From the NCBI GenBank assembly GCA_001969505.1, contig LSSK01000461.1, positions 1 through 24,472 on the forward strand: a stretch of DNA of 24,472 nucleotides, given 5' to 3'. The DNA is from Zancudomyces culisetae. Lineage: Eukaryota; Kickxellomycota; Harpellomycetes; Harpellales; Legeriomycetaceae. Position 1 is the first letter of the stretch. Each line of letters opens with the position of its first letter. The position numbers were made by a program, and so were the translations under genes. The notes under the pieces were generated by a model. That model had not been told where the DNA came from. It searched no databases and saw only the letters and a list, made by a program, of their open reading frames with translations. This document shows, in pieces, positions 1 to 9,094 of this stretch.

Positions 1-495
1 TCTATAAAACCCGAATTTGCTAATCTCGTGGCGGTCCAAAATTGACCTATTCGAATTCGACCTACGAAAAGAATGTGTTTCATGTACTGTGGAAAAGCCG
101 CTTGTAAGTCGACCCAGTTCCTTTGTCGGCCTGCTCCAACTTCCTTTATCCACTTTGTAATATTCGACTTGTCTTTCAGCCTGTTGTTTGTCTCGAGTGT
201 CTCTTTAGTTTTTCTTACCTCTCCGGTTGGTACATTATCAATCTTGATCCTGTTGAATCTGTTAGACCACCTTGTGTACCCTGTGACCCAAGTGTCCTTC
301 GAGTGTTTGAAGGGGTTCTGTATTAAATCTGCTATCCATGTTTTCATGCCATTCCATTTGTGGAATGCTCTTACTCATTCCCTCGAGATTCCTGTCTAAC
401 AGCCATCTTGAGATTTTAGACTTGTCATTACGAGAGTATCGTTCTAATAGTATGCATCTCGCTGTTTTATCTTTGTCCTTATCCGACAGACCTCT
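1..495 (-). pseudogene. LINE-like retroelement remnant (C-terminal part of ORF2), truncated by window edge
   Basis: On the minus strand, one frame is open from 374 to the left edge (about 123 sense codons). Near its end it reads FVGRIRIGQFWTATRLANSG. This resembles the segment after the reverse transcriptase domain in L1-type LINEs, where an R-x-R-x-G-x-F-x-T-x-x-R-L block precedes a Cys/His zinc knuckle; any knuckle would lie outside the window. A second frame is open from 495 to 265 and reads protein-like (for example ILLERYSRNDKSKISRWLLD) before the register changes around 370-390. An in-frame TGA at 496-498 closes the upstream side. The shifted frames suggest a decayed copy, 5'-truncated next to the RPL23 3' flank, as LINE insertions often are. 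The reverse transcriptase core is not visible, so the LINE assignment rests on a short motif and is moderate. Confidence 0.5.
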
Positions 496-721
496 TCAAC
501 AAGGCAAATACTCCAGCCAAAAAAAGTACACTCCTAATACTCAACTTAACACAGCTGCTCATATATCAAAAACAAAGTTTATTGTGTTACAATAAATAAA
601 AACAAGCTTTAAAAACTTTAAGGAAGTTGTAGTTTATTATATATACTTTTCATGAAAAACTCCCCCAAAAGCCAATTGTAAAACAACCAACATAATAAGG
701 AAAGTGACGTGCGATCGTAGT

Positions 722-1505
722 TTAGGCTACAGTTCCAGAGTTGCTAGCAATACGTGGCCACAAATCGGCACATTCCTTACCAACTGGACCAGTAATGGCG
801 TTTCCTTTCATTTCACCCTTGGCGTTGACAATAACTCCTGCGTTATCCTCGAAGTATAGGAAGACACCGTCTCTTCTCCTCCATGCTTTTCTTTGTCTTA
901 CAACCACAGCTGGCATAACCTTCTTGCGAAGATCTGGCTTTCCCTTCTTGACTGTTGCCATAACCATATCTCCAACACCAGCAGAAGGTAATCTGTTCAA
1001 ATGTCCCTTGATTCCAGCTACGGCTATAATATATAGGTTCTTAGCACCGCTGTTGTCTGCACAATTGATGATGGCGCCAACTGGCAAACCCAATGACATG
1101 TGGAATTTGTTTCCTGAAGCTCCTCCGCGACCTAAACAAATATCGATTTATGTTTTTTAGTTGTCATTCTATCTTTGCAAAAATGCGTATGAACTTGAGT
1201 AGAGCATAATCAATCTTCATCTTCATCGTAAATCGAGCCAAACGAAAATTAAGAACAAGGTATAGCAGTAGCTAGTTCGCTTCAATTTATTTTTAAATAG
1301 TATGGATTCAAAATTCTGCCAGCAACCATGCTCTTTTAATTATAGTAACACTGGGCTAATATAATTACAAAGCAAGTAATTTCACGGATTCAAATAGTTG
1401 ATCAAATTCTGGCCCCCTTATTGAAATTAATTCTCGCTCTATTTACTCGCTGTAAAAAGCATCGCTTATAGTATACAATAAACATCTCTTACCTCTCTTG
1501 GACAT
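722..1505 (-). CDS. RPL23: 60S ribosomal protein L23 (uL14), two exons
   Basis: Cytosolic large-subunit protein uL14, which binds 25S rRNA near the subunit interface. Exon 1 is 1493-1505 (13 nt, MSKR plus one base). The intron is 1132-1492 (361 nt, donor GTAAGA, acceptor TTTAG). Exon 2 is 722-1131. The joined product is 140 aa, the normal length, and begins [14 protein letters not shown] as animal homologues do. Near-invariant family blocks are seen: [55 protein letters not shown] and [19 protein letters not shown]. The Met at 1099 is internal; starting there would lose the conserved N terminus. A tiny first exon followed by a long intron is typical of yeast ribosomal protein genes. Downstream, the minus strand carries TATATA and AATAAA-like elements near 630-645, a plausible poly(A) site. 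Confidence 0.97.
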
Positions 1506-2610
1506 TTTTATCTATATTACTTGTAAACTGCTTTGTTATCTGCAAGAGACTTGTAAAAAAAAGCAAATATCTAAAAGCTAGGAATTAAATCTATTTTTTT
1601 TGTTATACTTTTTGTTTTATCGCATAAATTTTTTAATAAAATTTTCATTGACTCGTCAAGCCAATAAAAAATCAGGCTGCCTCCGTCTATTTTTGTTAGT
1701 GTAATAGTTTTAGGTTTATGAAGAAAAATAAAAAAAATTAACGCCAAATCAAAGGACCAGCCCGATTAAGCTATGTTAAAAAGGAGTATTTTTTTTTTCT
1801 TGGACTGTTGCCTCAAACTATTCAAGAGCCATCACTCAGAAATATAATGCTTATTTAGCTGGCCTTATTCTTGAAACTAATAACCGTACAATAGCCAACA
1901 CATAGTTAACCCTAACAACATACAATTCAGTGTTTAAATTACACTATCCTCATATCGATAATATATATGGTCTGCATAATATGTGATCTTCGAGCTGGTC
2001 AAATAAAAGCTCTCTAAATAACCAAGCTTACAGCAGCAGCACTTATTCTTATCCAACTTCCAGGATTTTCGATGGATTGTAGAACTCTGATAATAATATC
2101 ACGCATGAGTATAAATCAGTAGATTGGGACCTACACAAGTCCATGTCAAAAATGGTGCTGTGTACACCGTTTAGAGGGCTCAAAAATGCTCTTATTTTAC
2201 ATAGGGATGGCGCTTCTATATCGCAAGTTTATAGAAATCGTGTTACTTGTGGCATTAGATTGAGGTATAGCTTCTTCCGCTACGCATACTAAAAAGAATT
2301 GGGCAACTTTTAAATAGAGTTTTAGGCGTAAACTGATATGTCTCAAAGGCTCGTGTTACTAATCTACACAATAAGGGGCTAATCAACCATAAATTGCATG
2401 GAAAATATCTTTACCACTGAGAATAAAAAAAAGTCAAACATACACTTATAATAGGCATATACATACACATTGTCAGTTTGGTACTTCAGCTTTGGTCATT
2501 TTGTTTAACTAAAGTATTTATTTTGATTCACCAAAAAGGTAAAAACAAAAGAAAAATGAAAATGAATAGCTTCTACTAATGTGTTATAGTCGCAGAACAT
2601 GGTAAAGCAT
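1506..2610. other. Intergenic spacer: RPL23 promoter and NDUFS6 3' flank
   Basis: No convincing gene in about 1.1 kb. Both flanking genes are on the minus strand, so this contains the RPL23 promoter. It is AT-rich with poly(A/T) tracts near 1558-1610 and 1720-1800. On the minus strand a CCAAT-complement (ATTGG) and a TGAAAATTTT element, similar to the yeast RRPE motif, lie around 1640-1670, about 140-165 bp upstream of the RPL23 start. These short motifs could be chance. No Rap1-type site was recognised. Confidence 0.6.
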
Positions 2611-3457
2611 CTAGTGGTGATCCTTTTGCTGGAAGCGGAGACCGCCTATACATTCAAAAATGATTATACAGTTATTTTATTAAAAGTCGGTAATTATATC
2701 CAAATAAAGATTGTGATACTTACAGTACAAACAAGCGTGTGGCTTGGTTGTGTCATCCTATTTATACATAAAGAGAAGATGAGTCAAAGAGAAATTATGC
2801 AAAGCCAGCAGTAACCATTTAAAAATTAAATATTAGATTTACCAAGTTGATATACACTCTTGGGTGTCCCAATGGTCCGTTTCCTATGTTTAATTTTATT
2901 TGTTATAAAGTTAGATTTAACATAAGAGAATAAATATGGAATAAAAAGTTACTGATATAAATCAAATTATATACCTCCATCGCAGACTGCCTTCCGGCCA
3001 TTTACAATTCTTACTGGTTCTCTTGAGACCAATTCAACAGCTGCCATAGAGCGTGGCTATTTATTTTAATTTACAAATAATAAAAAAAGTGTCGAGATTG
3101 ATATAAGCCTCGTGAGAATGTGAAAATCAAGTATATGTTTACAAAGGTATGTTATAAACAGCCAAAAATTTAACACAAAACACTTTATAAAATCGTGTAG
3201 CGTAAACTTATGGCATAAAACGATTGAGTTACCTGGGCACTCAAATCCTTTTGCTCAAATCTTGGGCCGTAAAATGCAAGTTCTCTAGATCGCTGATTTG
3301 CGCTCCAAACACCAGGGTGGTTCGTCGATTGATTACTCCAACCTACTTCAGTGGCTTTCTTCTCAGTAATTTCGTTCAACTTTTCAGTGCTTGAACTAAA
3401 CCATCTTTGAAGGATAGGTTTTCTAATGTTTCTTGTCAATGCAACTACTCTGTTCAT
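2611..3457 (-). CDS. NDUFS6: NADH:ubiquinone oxidoreductase 13 kDa zinc subunit (NDUFS6/NUMM), five exons
   Basis: Accessory, zinc-binding subunit of mitochondrial complex I, located at the peripheral arm. Exons: 3233-3457, 2975-3056, 2843-2883, 2724-2757 and 2611-2645. Introns are 176, 91, 85 and 78 nt with donors GTAACT, GTATAT, GTAAAT and GTAAGT, all ending TAG. Phases match at every junction and give a 138 aa protein. The N terminus (MNRVVALTRNIRKPILQRWF) is a basic, Arg-rich mitochondrial presequence. The C-terminal core reads GRKAVCDGGNGPLGHPRVYI and then ACLYCGLRFQQKDHH. Putative zinc ligands are C100, H109, C125 and C128. The spacing C-x8-H-x15-C-x2-C equals that of the human protein as I recall it, which strongly supports the splice model. 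The ligands are spread over four exons. Presence of this gene implies the organism has a proton-pumping complex I. Confidence 0.93.
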
Positions 3458-4046
3458 TTTTCTCGGTTTTTATTTCGTGTCGATTAGTCTTTCTGATAAA
3501 AGCGTTTTATTTTTACTTTTTTTTTATCTTCAGTTTGGGAATTGCTGTGTTTTTCAAAAAAATTGTTTTCTTTTCAATTTTTTTTTCCAGCAAAGACTGC
3601 ATAAATAAATCAGGTAAACAGAGTTTTTCTGGAAGGGCGCTATTTAAAAGAAACAGAGTATGAGTGAGGATAGTGCAAAGAAATATCGTAGTTTAAAACA
3701 ACCCAAAGCATGGTTTCACATGCACGGAAACCACTAGGTTCTCGGCATCGCGTACACCATTCATTAATTATAATAAAATGAAATACTCTGCAAGACTTGC
3801 TAAAGAGGTTAGCTGTATTAATAAAAACTGTTGGCGAGATCATCTTTTGTGAAAGACATAAGACTACTTGTATTGTTTTATAAGAACTTTGAGTTCCCTA
3901 ACATTACTAACAAACATATAACTAGACAAGTAACTTGCATCTTATACACTATAATACTACGTAATTAAAAGAGCCAAAGAGATAAAGTGATTAAGTATGT
4001 GAGGAGACAAAAAAGAAATAAATTAAACACATCATTCAAATGGCTT
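3458..4046. other. Intergenic spacer between NDUFS6 and SMD2
   Basis: Contains the NDUFS6 promoter side (T-rich tracts 3510-3590) and the SMD2 3' flank. A 67-codon minus-strand ORF (3640-3843) has no recognisable homology or upstream signals and is not called. A short inverted repeat, GGTTTC 3712-3717 with GAAACC 3727-3732 and a 9-nt loop, is present. Nothing else was identified. Confidence 0.6.
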
Positions 4047-4595
4047 TTATGGGCATCGCAGAACTATCGAATTATAGCAATATGGTTTCAAGTTAACAAA
4101 ATGAACAGCAGCACATATAGCTAAAAATTAAAGATAAAATAAAAAAGAAAAGGTAGTGACATCGGGGTGTGGATAGTACTTACCTAACACTACTGTGTCG
4201 CCTCTCACAAACATTTTTGAAATAAATCGATCTTTATTTACAGGTTTTGCTTTTTTCATCCCCTTGCCCACTCTTGGGTTTTCTGTCCACATCTACTCGT
4301 AGCAATTGTGTTTGATACATTAAACCCAGTAAAAGACACAATATATGTAATGTTTTGGTAAAATTGATTGAGTCGTGTATCAGAATAATTCATTTTAATG
4401 TCGACTTACCTCTTTAACATTTTCTAAAACCATGTTGCAGTGTCTGTCAAAAGCTTTTACCCTTGCCAGCAATTTGTGATTATTTCTACAACTTATTAAC
4501 ACTTGCGAATTCGATTTTACAGCCTGTTGAAGAAGCGATAGGGGTCCAGTCGAAAATTCCTCTTCCTCCGTTAACTTTATTTCCTCGTCGTGCAT
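4047..4595 (-). CDS. SMD2: Small nuclear ribonucleoprotein Sm D2, three exons
   Basis: Core Sm-ring protein of U1, U2, U4 and U5 snRNPs. Exons: 4410-4595 (62 codons), 4184-4292 (109 nt) and 4047-4063 (17 nt including stop). Introns are 4293-4409 and 4064-4183, both with donor GTAAGT and ending TAG. The product is 103 aa. The Sm1 motif spans [20 protein letters not shown] and [11 protein letters not shown]. The insert [20 protein letters not shown] matches the SmD2-specific linker. Sm2 is [11 protein letters not shown]. The last exon supplies only VLRCP-stop, aligning in length with the VLRNP end of the human Sm fold. Reading through the donors instead would break the fold. The start Met is 9 residues before the conserved E-rich stretch, normal for the family. 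It is a component of the machinery its own pre-mRNA depends on. Confidence 0.94.
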
Positions 4596-5660
4596 CTTTT
4601 ATTTCTGCCAAGCAAAAGGATGATCGTATTTTTAGTATAAAAAAAAGAAACAAAGATTGTGGTGTTATTGTTTAGATGCCTGGTAAAACTCGGTTTGTTC
4701 CTTGTAATAAAGTGTCCACCTTTGTACTTTAATTAATATCCTTTTTTTCTAGATTTATTTAGCACCTTTTGAAAATGTATACGTTTTTTTTTTGGTAAAA
4801 CTTTTTTTCTGTAAATTAATTCACAACATAACAGGTCTAAATGTATTTACGTTTTCAAGCCCTGCGATTTTCGTGTGTTGGAGCAGAATCGATTTGTGCC
4901 TACTTTACTCGAAAAAAATATTTATTTAAAAGTGCTTGTGTATATACTCTGCAGACATACTACATCCACATAATACATGTATGTTTTTACGCACAGATTT
5001 TCTCTACCTTTCCTATGTAGAGTTTGTAAGAACTGTAATCTCGAAAATAAGATTCATGCGATTAGTACATATTTGGAGAACTTGAAGTGCTTTAGAGCCA
5101 AATGCCAACACTTTCTATAATACTCGACTGGCTTGAAAACTTATAAATCAATTTTTCATCCTGAAAAATCGACACTCATGGAGAACTATACTTGACTAAG
5201 CAAGTTACCAAACGATCAATCTGCAGATATGCACTAATTGGACGAAACTGGGACTATTTTGGTTATTAAACCGCTAATCATAATGGTAGAATACAAACAT
5301 GCGGCTGTTTATTGGGATTTTATGCATCTATGCTCAAAGGCATCGCAAGATCCCTATTATCTCTATCTGCTTCTCCAATTCGTGTTATTCACTCGTGCCA
5401 CACAACGATACTAGACGTCACCAATATTTATCTAAACCAGCTGTAAAGTGCTCTGAAAGTTTCGTGCCACATAGGTAGAGCAGGCACAAATAAAAAACAA
5501 AGTTACGAAAAATTTCTTTATTAGTTATAAGCGCACTTTAATCGGAAGAAAGGCGGAATGGAAAGCATGTGTAGGCTTATGCTTTTCTTCTGTAGTGAAA
5601 TAGCCACACTCATAAAAAAAGGGTTTTGAGCCCAAAAGACTGCTTAAAAATATCAATGAC
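4596..5660. other. Intergenic spacer between SMD2 and COX5
   Basis: About 1.07 kb without a supported gene. It is AT-rich with T-tracts at 4743-4810. It contains short inverted repeats such as AAAGCAT/ATGCTTT near 5565-5590 and a small GGG...CCC hairpin near 5620-5634, close to the COX5 stop; these may be part of the 3' UTR or poly(A) region. The SMD2 promoter should lie at its left end. Nothing else is seen. Confidence 0.55.
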
Positions 5661-6354
5661 TTAAGAAGATTGAACGTGACCTTTGCCACTGTATCCCTCT
5701 GATGAGATACCCAGGATAGGGTTGGATTTTTGCGACAAGGCGTATTCGTTTGACTTTTCTTGCCATTCTTTGTTCATTGTGCGCTCCTTTGGATCGGCTA
5801 GGTGTTTAGAAAAAAACAGGATTTAGTATTTTGTATCTAACATCTTTGCTTTTTTCTCAATACAGAGAAAGAAAAAGTTAAAAAAATTGGGATAGAGGTA
5901 AAACTTACCAATCTTTCGGATGGTGTAAGAAACTGTCAAACTAAGAGCAACTGTAGCTGCAACATATGTGAGCACCTTCATTCCATCTCCCTTTTTTGAG
6001 ATTGGCTTGCGGTATCCATGAGGACCAAAATCGATGTAGTATGCTAAACAATATCAAAAATGTAATCTTGACATTAATGTTAATTCCACGAAAATGTGAT
6101 ATATAAAAAGTCAATAAAAACAGAAAGAAAGAGCGCTTACCTGCTTTCTTATCTTCGGCTGAAACTTTGGTCCAATCGGCCTTCATAACCTCAGAAAGCT
6201 TCTTTGACAATTCGACTTTTTCGGGTTCTGGCATTGATCCCCATCTGGTCTCGATCTGTGTAATTACTGGTGCTCCTGCACTAGAAGCCATTCTGCGGGC
6301 TGCGGCTCCCTTGAGAGCCAAGTTTGATACTCTAGCTACTGGTAATCTGAACAT
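5661..6354 (-). CDS. COX5: Cytochrome c oxidase subunit 5 (mammalian subunit IV family), three exons
   Basis: Nuclear-encoded inner-membrane subunit of respiratory complex IV. Exons: 6141-6354, 5909-6043 and 5661-5797; introns are 97 and 111 nt, donors GTAAGC and GTAAGT, acceptors TTTAG and CCTAG. A TACTAA branch-point-like element lies in the second intron. The 161 aa product has an Arg/Ala-rich presequence (residues 1 to about 23), then IETRWGSMPEPEKVELSKKL in the matrix domain and YYIDFGPHGYRKP before the membrane. A single membrane helix is at about 95-113 (VLTYVAATVALSLTVSYTI). The tail contains TMNKEWQEKSNEYALSQ and NPILGISSEGYSGKG, characteristic of fungal Cox5. An unspliced reading would lose the membrane helix, so splicing is required. 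An inverted CCAAT pair lies upstream. The paralogue type (5A or 5B) cannot be decided. Confidence 0.95.
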
Positions 6355-6602
6355 TGTTTTATTTGATTATTACAACTCAGCGGCAACAAGTTTGCTTAAA
6401 TTAAGAGGTAATAATTTTTTTCGAATAGTATAATTTTTCAGAAAACTTTTTTTTTCTAAATTGTTATCAAATGCTTAATTTCTAGTTTTATTTTTTAGTA
6501 TTATCAACAATCAAAATTTTTTTTCTATTTGCTGTTCAATTTGATAATGAAAACATAACACCATAATTTTGTAACAATATCACCAACGAGAAACGCAAAT
6601 GA

Positions 6603-6617
6603 CCAATGATCAATTGG
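6603..6617. promoter_or_regulatory. Inverted pair of CCAAT boxes upstream of COX5
   Basis: CCAATGATCAATTGG contains CCAAT (6603-6607) and its complement ATTGG (6613-6617), about 250 bp upstream of the COX5 ATG. CCAAT boxes are bound by the Hap2/3/5 (NF-Y) complex, which activates respiratory genes including COX genes in yeasts. A functional link to COX5 is inferred from position and gene class only. Confidence 0.4.
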
Positions 6618-6919
6618 ATACAACCTAGAAAATTCCAGAACTGCTAAACGAATGATAAAAATAATAGGCTCTAGCAAATGGACTAAAAAGATATACAGCA
6701 TTATCTGCTTTGCAAATTATAACCTTTTTTTGTCGCTTTGCTGCCATTCACTTGATATTCTGTGTAGTTTTTTGTTATTGTTATTAATTCTTGAAAATAC
6801 TGTCGTTTCTCCACCCCATCCCCACTCTCACCTTAAATCTCCCTCTACACTCTCAAATTCCTCTGATAAAAAAAGTATTCCTCTTAAACTAACCCAAGGT
6901 AGGTTATTTTCGGCCTTTC

Positions 6920-6939
6920 TTTTTTTTTTTTTTTTTTTT
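6920..6939 (-). repeat. A20 tract (T20 on plus strand) preceded by AATAAA on the minus strand
   Basis: Twenty consecutive T on the plus strand. Read on the minus strand, AATAAA (complement of 6955-6960) lies 15 nt before an A20 run. This resembles the 3' end of a polyadenylated transcript copied back into DNA. No parent gene is recognisable on its 5' side, so a simple homopolymer is equally possible. Confidence 0.6.
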
Positions 6940-7605
6940 GGTAAACTGTCGCAGTTTATTAAAAAACTTTAAATTGGACTTAACCAATACCAAAAAGTAC
7001 ATAAAAACAACAATTAGCTTTTCTAGCTCCCACTTCAGTGAAAGCGTAAGAGGGAGAAAACTGCATCTCAGAGTCATGAGAAACCTTTTTCTTGAGTTAC
7101 TAGACATCAATAGTCATATTCATTGTGTTATCAATTATAGAAAAACTTCCTCGCATACGAACCATTGACACACCGCATCGCTGCGAAAAAAGTATACAGT
7201 GTACGCACAGTATATCGGGCCATGAATACTAAACCAGTTGACTTCTACTAATCTAGATATCAAATTATCTTTGGCTGGGGTATAATTAAATATTACCTGT
7301 CCCCTGTATCAATCATTTTTCCATTTCTTTTTCCATAAGAATAAACGGAAAAGTCACTTCTATGGTGCAACTTCTTTGAATATCCTTTTATTCTATACGT
7401 CCCGCTAAATGCAACATGTAGTTTTGTCAATTTTGGCCTAGGCTTTTAAGCATCGTCTAGTATTTAATATGCAAAAATTAAAGTAAAACATCAAAATTAA
7501 CCTGGGGAATTTTGGTAAACGAATTGCATGTGGTGAAATTAAAGTAAAGATAGGTTCTTAGTACTTTATTCACAAAAGCCAAAATTAACTGAGGCTCAAT
7601 CCATT

Positions 7606-7824
7606 TTAATTGGGGGCATGGCTATTAAAGTCTGGATGTTTGTGTGCAGTGGTAGTATCCATCTTAACTGCAAAGTAATTGAAGGTAATGCCAGGAGCTA
7701 GTAATAATGAATTGAATAAAAAAAGGCAACCACTTTCTCCGGGATATGCAAAAAAATGAACCACACCTTTTGTGGTTAATAGTACGGCACTTTGTTTTAA
7801 TGGATGGTTTTTTCCTTTGGTCAT
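7606..7824 (-). CDS. Doubtful small ORF, 72 codons
   Basis: The predicted product has a hydrophobic middle (about residues 27-53, including GCLFLFNSLLLAPGITFNYF) that could be one membrane span, with polar ends. No family was recognised, no splice-compatible neighbouring exon was found, and in this base composition an ORF of this length arises by chance. It is recorded only because it is the longest unexplained ORF on the minus strand in the 2.7 kb spacer. Confidence 0.15.
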   Translation of the reverse strand: MTKGKNHPLKQSAVLLTTKGVVHFFAYPGESGCLFLFNSLLLAPGITFNYFAVKMDTTTAHKHPDFNSHAPN

Positions 7825-8332
7825 TGGGATAAATCAGCTCGCTGCATTTTATTTAGTGACAGCTTTATAATTTGAGATTTAATTAACTTTTAATTAGCAT
7901 TGGATTTAATATTCACTTGGTAAATAAGAGAAAAGCCCTGCGGACCAGAGATAAAATACTAATAAAAAAATACCAAAGTTCAATAAAAAGCTTTCCAATA
8001 AATCTGGCTATGTAATAAAGGGCCAATATACTCTGTAATTAATAGCAAATAGTAATTTAAAAAAATAAGTTGTAGTATACCCTATTTGGCTATGATATAT
8101 AATTTTAATAAAACGTAAAGAAATGGGGGGTACATTGCTGATATTAGATAATTGGGAAATTGCCCAGTAAATGGCTACTGGTATAGCGCTTAGGAGTTTT
8201 ACTAAACTCGAGCTCTAAGAATACACTGTGTTGGTACTTGAGCAAACATAGTATTAAAATACTTCATCTTTCCCGTTTCCAACAAACACTATAATAGAAC
8301 AAGACCTTTAATGACCAAGAAAAAAAGATTAC

Positions 8333-8360
8333 GCGCATACACATATACATTCATATGCGC
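8333..8360. repeat. Inverted repeat GCGCATA / TATGCGC
   Basis: Perfect 7-bp arms at 8333-8339 and 8354-8360 with a 14-nt spacer, about 180 bp upstream of a TATA box. Related GCGCACGC and ACGCATA words follow immediately. It could be a dimeric factor site for the kinase promoter. Confidence 0.4.
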
Positions 8361-8515
8361 ACGCAATAAAAGGACGCATAAAACCATTTAATATATTTCT
8401 TCTATTTTCATCAATGTTCTATACTCTTCTAAAATATAAATGTGAAGAGTGAGAAGAAAGTGAGACACACACTAATATATCACTACATTTCACGCATCCG
8501 GCTACTTGGAAACAG

Positions 8516-8523
8516 TATAAAAG
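8516..8523 (+). promoter_or_regulatory. Candidate TATA box for the kinase gene
   Basis: TATAAAAG lies 572 bp upstream of the kinase ATG. If used, the mRNA would have a leader of about 500 nt carrying several upstream AUGs, including a short ORF starting at about 8807 and another at about 8964 encoding MGKKRCT. Confidence 0.35.
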
Positions 8524-9049
8524 TCGAATAAATTTACAACAAACTTTAAACAAGGATTATACGACCTATAGCCGAATAATTTTCTTAGAGAAAGCTCATC
8601 AAGACTGAAATCTTACAAAAAGAACACCGAGAATCTTCATTTGAAAAGCACAGGAGAATATCTTTTACGCATTGCTCTACTAAGAGATAAAGTAATAAAA
8701 TAATATACCCAGAAGAGTTGGTATTAACAAGTACATAAAGGTAAACCAATATATATTCCTAAGCTGATAAACATCCTATCCCTGAAAACAATATTTTCTG
8801 GTATGCAGGTTTCATTGGTATTGTGTATGATAACATTATGATATTATTCCTAGTTTTTACAAAACTATGGTAAAATAAAAGTCAAAAGTCAAAACCGTTA
8901 GTATTTAATAAATTTAAAATACGTTCACGCACTCGAGTATTAGTGCGAATTACAATTAAAAAAATGGGGAAAAAGAGATGTACCTAGCAAACAAAATATA
9001 TTAGTGGTTACATATGACTACAATATACTTTTCAAGTTATACTTCTTTA

Positions 9050-9094
9050 ATGGTAACTAACATGATGCAAAAAATTTTTATAAATAGATGCTAA
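9050..9094 (+). other. Upstream ORF overlapping the kinase start codon
   Basis: A 14-codon ORF (MVTNMMQKIFINRC) contains three in-frame AUGs (9050, 9062, 9065) and ends with TAA at 9092-9094, just past the kinase ATG at 9088-9090. The two frames overlap across the main AUG. In eukaryotes such an arrangement normally represses the main ORF or requires leaky scanning or short back-step reinitiation. This assumes transcription starts upstream of 9050. Confidence 0.5.

Larger units (their letters stand above)
6355..9087. other. Long divergent spacer between COX5 and the kinase gene
   Basis: 2.7 kb separating divergent genes. The left part should hold the COX5 promoter and the right part the kinase promoter and leader. 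Contents: a pyrimidine-rich stretch 6805-6870, a T20 tract at 6920-6939, a 72-codon minus-strand ORF at 7606-7824 that I could not relate to any family, a GCGCATA/TATGCGC inverted repeat at 8333-8360 and a TATA box at 8516. The length is large for a yeast promoter and could hide a short multi-exon gene, but none could be assembled. Confidence 0.55.

Noticed and set aside
741-1160. 139-codon plus-strand ORF opposite RPL23
   Set aside because: Lies antisense to a near-invariant ribosomal protein exon; it is a mirror of that coding sequence.
1132-1492. snoRNA inside the RPL23 intron
   Set aside because: A TGATGA-like word is near the acceptor but no paired D box or terminal stem was found.
2599-2814. 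71-codon plus-strand ORF
   Set aside because: Covers NDUFS6 exons 4 and 5 and their introns on the opposite strand; the minus-strand zinc motif is the real signal.
3640-3843. 67-codon minus-strand ORF between NDUFS6 and SMD2
   Set aside because: No homology, no splice partner, and a length expected by chance in an AT-rich spacer.
6652-6972. 106-codon plus-strand ORF ending in a Phe run
   Set aside because: The length depends on the T20 tract and a pyrimidine-rich stretch; composition is low complexity and no family is recognisable.
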